Assembly: GCA_965661265.1 (NCBI GenBank)
Contig: CBFIDE010000011.1
Location: 1-64,000, forward strand
DNA: 64,000 nt
From: CBFIDE01 sp965661265
GTDB taxonomy: Bacteria > Bacteroidota > Bacteroidia > Flavobacteriales > Schleiferiaceae
Reading direction: 5' to 3'
Notes under the pieces: generated by a model
What the model saw: the letters and a program-made list of their open reading frames with translations, nothing else
What the model was told of the DNA's origin: nothing
The model's database searches: none
Shown here: piece by piece, positions 1 to 6,660 of the stretch
How the letters are laid out: every line of letters begins with the position of its first letter
Position numbering within the stretch: the first letter of the stretch is position 1
Made by a program: the position numbers and the translations under genes

Positions 1-179
1 ATTTTAGGTAAAATTAATGTTATTTCACCAGGATTAGCTTTATTGTCAGGGAATTCAGCTTGAACAGTGTAATTTTGATAAACATTAGTTAGTTTAAGCT
101 TAGCTAATTCACTATCAATGTCGCACAATTTTGCTCCAGGATTATAATTTACTTTTCCTTTATTATCAAAAGAGTACAT
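1..179 (-). CDS. Partial hypothetical protein running off the left edge
   Basis: An open frame on the minus strand starts at the ATG at 177-179 (MYSFDNKGKVNYNPG...) and continues past the window edge with no stop, giving about 59 residues. I do not recognise the family. The same frame is open upstream to about 222 without another ATG. A separate ATG at 229-231 opens a 15-codon frame, MNFKPLPLLLLGLFK, that looks like a signal peptide but is one base out of frame and stops at 184-186. The real gene may therefore begin with that leader and carry a frameshift. The stretch 232-423 shows nothing else recognisable. The complete gene cannot be judged from this window. Confidence 0.35.
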   Translation of the reverse strand, partial: MYSFDNKGKVNYNPGAKLCDIDSELAKLKLTNVYQNYTVQAEFPDNKANPGEITLILPK

Positions 180-423
180 ATTATCACTTAAACAATCCCA
201 AGAGTAATAGTGGTAAAGGTTTAAAATTCATATTGGTTGACTGAATAATTTATATCAAAACGAACAAAAAATCAATTTAATTATAAAATTATTTTCACAC
301 ATCCTTTTTATTACTTCCTAATAATAAGGCCTTAAGCTTTGTTTTATTCTTACTTTACAGTTTGACCTCTTAGAATTTTAACTAAATCATTTAGTAATTG
401 TAAAATAGCCATCCTAATGCTAA

Positions 424-1674
424 CTAGTTTTTAATAAAATCGATTAGCTCTTCTTTATAATCCTCAGCCTGTATTGCCTTTGAAGCTATTTGAGCATTTT
501 CTTTATACCTAGTGTTACTTATTAAATCATGAAGTAGTACTTCCAAGACTTTCTCATTAAGCTTTCTAATAGAAACGCCTTTTGGTCCTAGACCTCTTAC
601 ATGATTTATCTCATTCCATAAAAACTGATCTATGATATGAGGGATAATCACTGATGGACAGGCATATTTCATGGCCATATGCGTCGTACCAGAACCACCA
701 TGATGCATCATAAAATCTATTTGGGGTAATAACCAATCATAGGGGATGTTGGACACATAATGAATAGTAGAAGAAGTGTTGTTCTCAAGAGCAATGAGCC
801 CACCATATCCAGCACTAATAATGGCAGGGATTTTCAGTTTGTTCAGAACTCTAACTATCATTTCAGTTTTTTCTTTGGGCGCTTCATTGACCATGCTACC
901 AAATGTGATTAGTGCAATTCCTTTGTGAGTCTTTATGAATTCAAGGAGTTCATTACTAGGTGTCCAATGGAGAGCCTTATTCCTTTCGTGATAGCCTAAT
1001 ATTCTCACTTTGTTAGACCAAGATTTAGATCTGTTAAATAGGAATGGAGAAATGGTATAAACCGTTTTTGTTTGGGCTAAAGCCGATAAGATTTTCTTTG
1101 TGTTAATCAATTTAGGATTGAACAATCCTTTAGAGACAGTTTTAATATTATTTGACAAGCCATAATTGGCTAGTTTGTAGCTTAGTTTATTAATAAAAGA
1201 ACCCATATTCTTAAAACCTATATGTGCATGAGCTTCTGTTGGATGAACCATATATGGAATAGGACTTAACAGAATAGTTTTAGTAGGATGCTCAACTTCA
1301 TAGAGCATAGGGTAGCAGGCCTTGATGTGGTAGATTATCTTGTCAGGTTTTACTTTATCTATAAGCTCTTTTTGTTGGCTGCACATGATTTTACTTACTC
1401 TTATAGAACGCTTGTACAATATGAAATAGGCCTTTATCTTTTCAATAAAATTAGCTTTTCCACCCATAGCAATTATTCCTTCTTTACTATCAAGAGTCTC
1501 TAGGAACTCAGCAGATAAGGGAGCAAAAGGAAAACCACAAGCTGTTGTAATTTCGCGAAATTGTTCCGGAAAGCAACAGATGACTTTTTCGTTATTCTTG
1601 ACTAAAAGCTCAGCCATTGCAAGAAAGGGTTCAATATCTCCTCTTGTACCAATAGCAATCAATAATACTTTCAT
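424..1674 (-). CDS. Glycosyltransferase family 1 (UGT/sterol-glucosyltransferase-like)
   Basis: A 416-residue GT-B fold glycosyltransferase that transfers sugar from a nucleotide donor to a lipid or small hydrophobic acceptor in the cytoplasm. The N-terminus (MKVLLIAIGTRGDIEPFLAM) is the typical first beta strand and loop of the UGT80/MGT group. The C-terminal half has TFGSM at about 257-261, the donor-binding HHGGSGTT at 324-331 and a DQ pair at 349-350, as expected for nucleotide-sugar binding. Length matches the family. It follows the small membrane-protein gene at 1687-1995 by 12 bases, so the two are probably co-transcribed. The acceptor is not predictable; a membrane sterol, hopanoid or carotenoid-type lipid is a guess from family membership. 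Confidence 0.85.
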   Translation of the reverse strand: MKVLLIAIGTRGDIEPFLAMAELLVKNNEKVICCFPEQFREITTACGFPFAPLSAEFLETLDSKEGIIAMGGKANFIEKIKAYFILYKRSIRVSKIMCSQQKELIDKVKPDKIIYHIKACYPMLYEVEHPTKTILLSPIPYMVHPTEAHAHIGFKNMGSFINKLSYKLANYGLSNNIKTVSKGLFNPKLINTKKILSALAQTKTVYTISPFLFNRSKSWSNKVRILGYHERNKALHWTPSNELLEFIKTHKGIALITFGSMVNEAPKEKTEMIVRVLNKLKIPAIISAGYGGLIALENNTSSTIHYVSNIPYDWLLPQIDFMMHHGGSGTTHMAMKYACPSVIIPHIIDQFLWNEINHVRGLGPKGVSIRKLNEKVLEVLLHDLISNTRYKENAQIASKAIQAEDYKEELIDFIKN

Positions 1675-1686
1675 AGTTCCATTAAT

Positions 1687-1995
1687 TTAAAGACTAACAA
1701 ACAATAAGATACTTACAGCAGTCAAAACAATCCCAATAATAGGGCTAAGAACGAATCCGAAAATCCCAACTGCAAAGCCTAAAAGGCCAAGAACTATTGA
1801 TAGAGCTCTATACTTAGATCCTTTAGTTTGAAAATTTACAATACTAAGTACGATTGAAGAAGTGATAAGAAGGTAAACAATCCCAAGAAGAGGACCAAGG
1901 CCATTCATGGCATGATCAATTTCTTGCGCGCGCATAGCAATCGGCGGAAGCCAAAAAAACAAAATAAGAGAATATTGAATAAGGTTCCTTTTCAT
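1687..1995 (-). CDS. Small integral membrane protein, function unknown
   Basis: A 102-residue hydrophobic protein. After a short basic start (MKRNLIQYSLILFFWLPPIA) it has three further hydrophobic stretches around residues 30-50, 62-82 and 84-101, consistent with three or four membrane spans or a cleaved leader plus three spans. No catalytic motif or named family is recognised. It ends 12 bases before the GT1 glycosyltransferase on the same strand, which suggests they are expressed together. A role as a membrane partner of that enzyme is inference only. Confidence 0.55.
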   Translation of the reverse strand: MKRNLIQYSLILFFWLPPIAMRAQEIDHAMNGLGPLLGIVYLLITSSIVLSIVNFQTKGSKYRALSIVLGLLGFAVGIFGFVLSPIIGIVLTAVSILLFVSL

Positions 1996-2097
1996 GAACT
2001 TTAGGATCTTCTAACCAAAGATAATGACGAGAAATTAGATGTGATAATTAGACTAACAATATGTTTTAGAAGCTCCTATTCCTTAAAATCATACTTA

Positions 2098-2808
2098 CTA
2101 AAGCCGATAAGTAACATTAAGGTTAAAGTTTATCTGATGGTACTTTATTGTGAGAGAGCCTGCTTCTCTATAATTGAATAACGACTGTTCAAAAGAAGGA
2201 CTAAAACCCAAATTGAAACTTTCAGAAACAGCAACATCAATTCCTATATTAATTGCGGCCGCTAAAAGATAATCCACTCTTTCATTCAGTGTGTTTGAAG
2301 TACTCTTAAGGTTCTTTTCTCCTTCCTTAAAAACATAGAATTTATGGATATCTAAAAGCCTAAATTTATTTGCAAGCCCAAGTCCAGCATAAAGATTAAG
2401 CCTTTGGGTACTGTAAAAATGATATTTATAAATAATGGGAATATTAATGTAGACATCTGTTTCAACTGTAAAGGAACTGTCGAAATCAATTGCCGGATCA
2501 TTGCTTTGAGAAAAAACAAAAATGTCAGATTTAAATCTATAGAAAGAATTTCCCAGCCCTAATTCAAAAGATGATTTTTTAACTTGATATCCGACCAATA
2601 AATCAGCTGAAAACATGTTTTGCTCAGTAAAAAAGGAGTTTCGTAAGCTTGAACCAGATTCAGACTGCCAGGACCAATCAGAAATTTGCGGTCCAATAGA
2701 CAGACTAAGGCTCCATTTACTATCAGGATTAAACTTAGTTTGAGCTTTAGATTGTAAAGCCCCAAAGACCATTAGGATTAAAATCAAACACTTTGAAACA
2801 AAATTCAT
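2098..2808 (-). CDS. Outer-membrane beta-barrel protein with signal peptide
   Basis: The start is placed at the ATG at 2806-2808, giving 236 residues, because it opens a clean signal peptide (MNFVSKCLILILMVFGALQSKAQ) cut after AQ; the longer frame from 2865 would bury it. The mature part is a run of alternating hydrophobic strands (for example LNLYAGLGLANKF and LNLGFSPSFE-like segments) and ends in LNVTYRL, an aromatic/hydrophobic last strand typical of Bacteroidota OmpW/porin-type barrels of unknown function. It probably sits in the outer membrane. Substrate and partners are unknown. Confidence 0.7.
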   Translation of the reverse strand: MNFVSKCLILILMVFGALQSKAQTKFNPDSKWSLSLSIGPQISDWSWQSESGSSLRNSFFTEQNMFSADLLVGYQVKKSSFELGLGNSFYRFKSDIFVFSQSNDPAIDFDSSFTVETDVYINIPIIYKYHFYSTQRLNLYAGLGLANKFRLLDIHKFYVFKEGEKNLKSTSNTLNERVDYLLAAAINIGIDVAVSESFNLGFSPSFEQSLFNYREAGSLTIKYHQINFNLNVTYRL

Positions 2809-2923
2809 CAGGCTAAAATTATTTGTTGGTTGTTTAGGATGAACTAAGGTAAGGCATTTCAGCAATGAGAAAATTCTAGATGATTTTAAGACGAAGTTCA
2901 GAAATCAAGTGCCAAAATCAGAC

Positions 2924-3259
2924 CTAGATCTCTTCTAAAATTGAGCTGCCCTTTGATTTGTCGCCAATAGTCCATTCCCATTCTTCAAAGAGCCGGATTT
3001 TACCATTATCCTGTACTTTAGGAGTAGATTTGCAAAGGCCAGTTCTAAGCTCCCCTTCAGTATTAATTTGGTGATACCTCATGTTGATAGTTCCAAACTC
3101 ATCCACTTTGCTCAGAAGATGACCTTTAACAATATCTACACCTTCATACTCACAGCTGAGGATAGAACCCTTCTGTTTATAGGCAAAAATGGTGTCGCCT
3201 TTAGTTTCACCATTTGAAGAATTTTTAATGACTCTAAACTTTCGGTTATTATAATTCAT
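2924..3259 (-). CDS. Short protein of the family often labelled 'n-acetylglutamate synthase'
   Basis: A soluble protein of 111 residues when started at MNYNNRKFRVIKNSSNG (ATG 3257-3259); a start at 3289 would add ten residues and overlap the acyltransferase gene by 20 bases. The conserved pattern (an opening strand with RNSSNGE-type loop, GDTIFAYKQ, GTINMRYHQIN, LFEEWEW near the C-terminus) matches a short Bacteroidota family often labelled as N-acetylglutamate synthase. It has no GNAT acetyltransferase motif, so that name should not be read as a function. Its place directly after the acyltransferase suggests co-transcription. Confidence 0.6.
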   Translation of the reverse strand: MNYNNRKFRVIKNSSNGETKGDTIFAYKQKGSILSCEYEGVDIVKGHLLSKVDEFGTINMRYHQINTEGELRTGLCKSTPKVQDNGKIRLFEEWEWTIGDKSKGSSILEEI

Positions 3260-3269
3260 ACGGAGCTTG

Positions 3270-4379
3270 CTAGTCCTTCTTTTTTCCAAATTGAAAGATT
3301 TTCTTATCCCTTAAATCCATCATTGGCTTTTCAAAGTATTTATACAGCAAACTAGAAGCAGATATAACGATGATCCAATAGATTATATACTTTACTATTC
3401 CATCTATGCCACCCATAGGAGGGAAATTATCTCTAATCACTTCTGCCACAAGTGCCAAATTAATTAAATACATAGAATATGATATCTTACTGATATGTTG
3501 CACAGCAATAGCTAGCATTCCCTTTGCCTTTTTATAGGCTTCTGCCATTGGAATGAGCAACATGATAGCAAAGGAGACTAATGAAAAATAATAGGTTTGT
3601 TTATATAGGGTCGTATGACTGCTTCTATCATTCAAAATAAATATGATAAGCCCAATAGCAACCAAAAAAGCTGGGATTCTTATTTTCTTCCAGAAGTCGG
3701 CATAATAGAAATACAACCATGCAATCAAGAGACCATAGCCGATACTATCTAGTCTGCTCAATACTGTTTTGCGAAAAGTCACATCCCACCAAAAGCCATC
3801 TAAGTTAGGGTCATAGATACTTAATCGATAAGCCAATGGAAGGATAATCATAATCAAGGTGACCGATAAGAAGGATATCTTATTTGGGAGCCATTTACAC
3901 AAACTAAAAATCATAATTGGCGTCAAAACATAAAACCATTCCTCAATAGATAAACTCCAAGATTCCCAGAAGAATCCGTAAAAGGGATCTTTAAAGTTCT
4001 GTGTAAAAGTTAGGAAGTGATAATTGAATTGATCTATATCTTCTTTAATGATACCGTATTTTATAACTATATAATTGAGAAGAAGAATAAGATAGTAGTT
4101 AGGCAGGGTTCTGAACCATCTTCGTTTCCAAAACTTAAAAAGGTCATTGACTTTGAAATCTCCTTCTTTGTGCAGCTCTTTAAGTAGTATTCCACCAATG
4201 AGGAACCCACTTAATACAAAGAATACATCAACACCATCAATCATCCTAAAATATGGGAATCCATCTACAGGGGTGTTGTTTAGAATAAAGCCTCCATGTC
4301 CTAAAACTACGAGTATAATGGCTACAGCTCTAAATATATCTAATCCAAAAATTCTTTTCTTATTTGTCTCGAGGTTCAT
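3270..4379 (-). CDS. Acyltransferase family 3 (OafA/YrhL-like) membrane protein
   Basis: A 369-residue polytopic membrane acyltransferase that would move acetyl or other acyl groups onto extracytoplasmic glycans or lipids. It starts with the family signature GLDIFRAVAIILVVLGHGG (about residues 12-30), including the conserved R and H, followed by DVFFVLSGFLIGGIL and a W-S-L-S-I-E-E-W-F-Y segment, all hallmarks of acyltransferase family 3. About ten hydrophobic helices are visible and the C-terminus returns to the cytoplasm with basic residues. It lies upstream of a short soluble gene with which it nearly overlaps. The target sugar cannot be predicted. Confidence 0.9.
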   Translation of the reverse strand: MNLETNKKRIFGLDIFRAVAIILVVLGHGGFILNNTPVDGFPYFRMIDGVDVFFVLSGFLIGGILLKELHKEGDFKVNDLFKFWKRRWFRTLPNYYLILLLNYIVIKYGIIKEDIDQFNYHFLTFTQNFKDPFYGFFWESWSLSIEEWFYVLTPIMIFSLCKWLPNKISFLSVTLIMIILPLAYRLSIYDPNLDGFWWDVTFRKTVLSRLDSIGYGLLIAWLYFYYADFWKKIRIPAFLVAIGLIIFILNDRSSHTTLYKQTYYFSLVSFAIMLLIPMAEAYKKAKGMLAIAVQHISKISYSMYLINLALVAEVIRDNFPPMGGIDGIVKYIIYWIIVISASSLLYKYFEKPMMDLRDKKIFQFGKKKD

Positions 4380-4665
4380 TTTTGACTTTGAAAGTTTGGT
4401 TGTTTTAGGACCGATTTATTGAATTTTAATATTTATCAAACATTGACATTCCAAACTTAAAACATATTTAACAGCAAGAAGCATGCATTTAAGAATAGCA
4501 CCAATTTCAATAAAAGCTTTAGAATTGTTAAATTGAAGTAGGGCTTGAGGGTAAGGCCCCTGGGCTCAAAAGTAAAGCCAACAGTAAACCAATTTTAACA
4601 GATGATACTTTTTTGGAAACTTGTAAATTTTTAGCAGAAGCAGCTCAGTCTAATATATCTCCTTC

Positions 4666-4878
4666 TTAAGCTTTTCTTTGTTTAATCTTCCAATCTAGAA
4701 TTAGTACAAGTGTAATCATTAAGCACCCATATAAAAATTCCTCCCCAAGCTTATTATAGTTAAAAGCCTCACTAAATCCATTTTTAGAATAATGACCCCA
4801 AAGTGAAAAAAGGATACCTCCAGAAATGATTTTAAACAAGTCAAACAACTTGATTCGATATTTATTTTTCTTTTCCAT
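4666..4878 (-). CDS. Small two-span membrane protein coupled to ParD
   Basis: A 70-residue protein with a basic start (MEKKNKYRIKLFDLFK), two hydrophobic segments (about 14-30 and 48-62) and a basic tail ending KIKQRKA. Its start overlaps the end of the ParD-like gene by 17 bases, the arrangement normally seen for parD-parE, but it shows no similarity to ParE/RelE toxins. I do not recognise the family. It could be a membrane toxin, a membrane protein controlled by the antitoxin-like regulator, or an unrelated neighbour. The overlap is seen in the sequence; the functional link is inferred. Confidence 0.55.
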   Translation of the reverse strand: MEKKNKYRIKLFDLFKIISGGILFSLWGHYSKNGFSEAFNYNKLGEEFLYGCLMITLVLILDWKIKQRKA

Positions 4879-5017
4879 TTTTACTTTCTTCTTCCTCTAA
4901 AAGCCTTAATCCAGCACGAATGACTTCACTAACGTTTTTAAACCTTCCTTCACTTATTCTGCTTTGAACGAATTGGACAAAATAATTTCCGAGTGATATT
5001 GATGTGTTTTTGTTCAT
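4862..5017 (-). CDS. parD: ParD-family (CopG-like) antitoxin
   Basis: A 51-residue ribbon-helix-helix protein started at MNKNTSISLGNYF (ATG 5015-5017) rather than nine codons earlier. The motif NTSISLGNYFVQFVQ followed by ISEGRFKNVSEVIRAGLRLL is the textbook ParD pattern: the beta-strand for DNA binding, then helix, then the GR-Y/F-x-N-x-SEV-RAGLR helix-turn-helix. The usual acidic, disordered toxin-binding tail is very short here (EEEESKNGKEK). ParD proteins bind and neutralise a ParE toxin and repress their own operon. No ParE is encoded next to it; the overlapping downstream gene is a small membrane protein. Confidence 0.85.
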   Translation of the reverse strand: MNKNTSISLGNYFVQFVQSRISEGRFKNVSEVIRAGLRLLEEEESKNGKEK

Positions 5018-5215
5018 TTGAATACTAATTTTCTCAAATTGCAAACAACTAGCTTGTAAAATTAACTAATTTTCTCTAAACTACAGAGCGAGAGCTCCTA
5101 TAGAATCTTCCTTTGCATTTTTTAAACTAGCAACCTAGGTAGTCGCAAGCTGAGTGAAAGAGGGGGGTGAGTGGACCTCTGTTTCAGCTCAAATCTAAAA
5201 TAGGTCTTAATTCCA

Positions 5216-5290
5216 TGAAGCCCTTTGTGCTTCTATTGTAGCGAGACCGGGAATTGAACCCGGGTCAGCCTCTGGCTGATATGAATAGCG
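5216..5290 (-). pseudogene. Decayed second copy of the tRNA-Met 3' half
   Basis: Bases 5236-5264 repeat exactly the 29 bases at 5351-5379, which cover the acceptor 3' strand and T-arm of tRNA-Met plus four flanking bases. The matching 12-base block at 5216-5227 also repeats the flank at 5332-5343 (half of the terminator hairpin). Beyond 5264 the sequence diverges: the variable region is replaced by a small self-complementary stretch (TCAGCC...GGCTGA) and only scraps such as TATGAAT resemble the anticodon loop, so no cloverleaf can form. This looks like a tandem duplication of tRNA plus terminator in which the downstream copy has decayed. Confidence 0.6.
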
Positions 5291-5379
5291 CGATCTTTAA
5301 TAAGGGTAAAAGAAAAAGGGCTCCAATTTCTTGAAGCCCTTTGACTGTCTTTGTAGCGAGACCGGGAATTGAACCCGGG
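5236..5379. repeat. 29-bp direct repeat flanking a 115-base unit
   Basis: Identical 29-base segments occur at 5236-5264 and 5351-5379 (offset 115). They contain the tRNA-Met T-arm and acceptor end. A second matching block (12 bases, 5216-5227 and 5332-5343, offset 116) lies beside them, so the repeat unit is longer than the tRNA fragment alone. Confidence 0.8.
5311..5342 (-). terminator. Rho-independent terminator of tRNA-Met
   Basis: Read on the minus strand, AAAGGGCT (5342-5335) pairs with AGCCCTTT (5322-5315) around a 12-base loop, then TTTCTTTT follows. It lies 11 bases after the tRNA 3' end. Confidence 0.75.
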
Positions 5380-5427
5380 ACCTCCGGGTTATGAATCCGA
5401 CGCTCTAACCATCTGAGCTATCTCGCC
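5354..5427 (-). tRNA. tRNA-Met (CAT anticodon)
   Basis: On the minus strand the sequence folds as a 74-base cloverleaf: acceptor GGCGAGA pairing with TCTCGCT plus discriminator A, D-arm GCTC...GAGC, anticodon loop TTCATAA with CAT, and T-arm CCGGG-TTCAATT-CCCGG. The anticodon stem is imperfect at its last pair. A CAT anticodon can mean elongator Met, initiator Met or a lysidine-modified Ile tRNA. The G-T wobble closing pair and the general form fit elongator Met, but this is not certain. CCA is not encoded. A TATATTTG promoter element lies 13 bases upstream and a hairpin terminator follows. Confidence 0.92.
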
Positions 5428-5439
5428 ATTTGAGGGGTG

Positions 5440-5447
5440 CAAATATA
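5440..5447 (-). promoter_or_regulatory. Promoter -7 element for tRNA-Met
   Basis: TATATTTG on the minus strand matches the Bacteroidota sigma-A -7 consensus TAnnTTTG and sits 13 bases before the tRNA 5' end. A TTTT at 5466-5469 is about 18 bases upstream and could serve as a weak -33 element. Confidence 0.6.
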
Positions 5448-5615
5448 AACCTAAATACTAATGGTAAAAGCCTAGCCGCATTTTTTTTAAATAAATTTAG
5501 AAAGCCAACAACTAACAATTGTTAATAAAGTACTTTCAGCTAAATATTCTGAAGTTAGCTTCATTAAGAATAATTTATATATTGCGACGCAGCATAAGAC
5601 TTAGACCATTATACA

Positions 5616-6008
5616 ATGACTGAAGAAAAAGTAAAATACGAATTAGAATTCCCGGTAAGAGCTTCCCCTCATATGTTATTTCCATTCCTTTCAACTCCTA
5701 GCGGTTTGTCTGATTGGTTTTGTGATGATGTAAACTCTAGAGGAGAGGAATTCACTTTTATATGGGATGGAGATGAGAGAACTGCGGTTCTTGTTGGAAA
5801 GAAAACTGATAAGTTCATCAGGTTCAGATGGGAAGAAGATGAAGCAGAAGGCAACAAGTATTTCTTTGAATTTAAAATTCAAGTAGATGAGCTAACTAAT
5901 GACGCCTCTCTAATCCTTACTGACTTTAGTGATGAGGATGAAGTGGAAGAAGATAAGCTTCTGTGGGAATCTCAGATTCATGAACTTTTACATACTATAG
6001 GATCGTAA
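5616..6008 (+). CDS. START-like domain protein (SRPBCC superfamily)
   Basis: A 130-residue soluble acidic protein. The pattern KYELEFPVRASPHMLFPFLSTPSGLSDWFCDDV is the beginning of the Bacteroidota START-like family, with the SP..L..F..TP.GL..WF.D.V signature of SRPBCC ligand-binding folds, and the C-terminal helix (LLWESQIHELLHTIGS) closes the cavity in this fold. The ligand and role are unknown. The next gene begins 22 bases downstream on the same strand, so it may share a transcript with PAP2. Confidence 0.85.
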   Translation: MTEEKVKYELEFPVRASPHMLFPFLSTPSGLSDWFCDDVNSRGEEFTFIWDGDERTAVLVGKKTDKFIRFRWEEDEAEGNKYFFEFKIQVDELTNDASLILTDFSDEDEVEEDKLLWESQIHELLHTIGS

Positions 6009-6030
6009 AAACTATATTTTAGATTGACAT

Positions 6031-6660
6031 ATGCGCGATCAAAAAATTACATTCATCCCGATTTTGATATCTATCCTTTTCGGGATGTTTTTTTTGATAT
6101 CCTATTCAAAGGATGAAATTCATCTTTATATCAATAGCCACCATAGCAATTGGGCTGATATAGCGTTTCAATATATTACTCATGCGGGTGATGGTCTTGT
6201 TTTCCTCTTTGTTTTTCTTATCAGCCTAGCCTTTGAAAGGCGATATAGCCTGGCAGTCATTATATCGGCTTTAAGCACATTATTTATTACAGCTTTAGCA
6301 AAACAAGTCATTTTTCAAGGTGCTCCAAGGCCGCTCAAGTATTTCATTGATAAAAACATAGACCTTAGGCTTATAGAAGGCTTGGATGTTCATATGATCA
6401 ATAGTTTTCCTAGTGGCCATACTACGGCTGCCTTTGCTTGCTTAGGACTTCTTTCTTTAATGACATCAAGGACATGGATGAAGCTTGCCCTAATTTTATT
6501 GGCCATAGCAGTGGCCTATAGTAGAATGTATTTGTCTCAGCATTTCTTAGAAGATGTTTTTGCAGGAGCAATTATAGGTACATTAATAGCAAGTCTTTCT
6601 TATTTTTACGTCAAGGGAATACAGAAAATTTGGTTTTCTAAAAAGACTGTGAGCATTTGA
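6031..6660 (+). CDS. PAP2-family membrane phosphatase
   Basis: A 209-residue membrane phosphatase with about five to six helices. Catalytic motifs are visible: a K...RP motif (KQVIFQGAPRP, with eight rather than the usual six residues between K and RP), PSGHT at about 132, and SRMYLSQHFLEDV, which fits S-R-x5-H-x3-D. The family removes phosphate from undecaprenyl pyrophosphate, phosphatidic acid or lipid A. Its stop overlaps the start of the ArnT-like glycosyltransferase, which suggests a shared role in envelope lipids. The exact substrate cannot be assigned. Confidence 0.88.
   Translation: MRDQKITFIPILISILFGMFFLISYSKDEIHLYINSHHSNWADIAFQYITHAGDGLVFLFVFLISLAFERRYSLAVIISALSTLFITALAKQVIFQGAPRPLKYFIDKNIDLRLIEGLDVHMINSFPSGHTTAAFACLGLLSLMTSRTWMKLALILLAIAVAYSRMYLSQHFLEDVFAGAIIGTLIASLSYFYVKGIQKIWFSKKTVSI

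Noticed and set aside
1288..1503. A 71-codon plus-strand frame inside the GT1 gene
   Set aside because: It lies wholly antisense to a clearly conserved glycosyltransferase and has no family resemblance.
2924..3289. N-acetylglutamate synthase activity
   Set aside because: The family name is widespread but no GNAT fold motif is visible in the 111 residues.
4380..4665. Possible small RNA or gene in the 286-base gap after the ParD-linked membrane-protein gene
   Set aside because: A G-rich patch with weak inverted repeats (about 4540-4575) is present, but no convincing fold, terminator or open frame was found.
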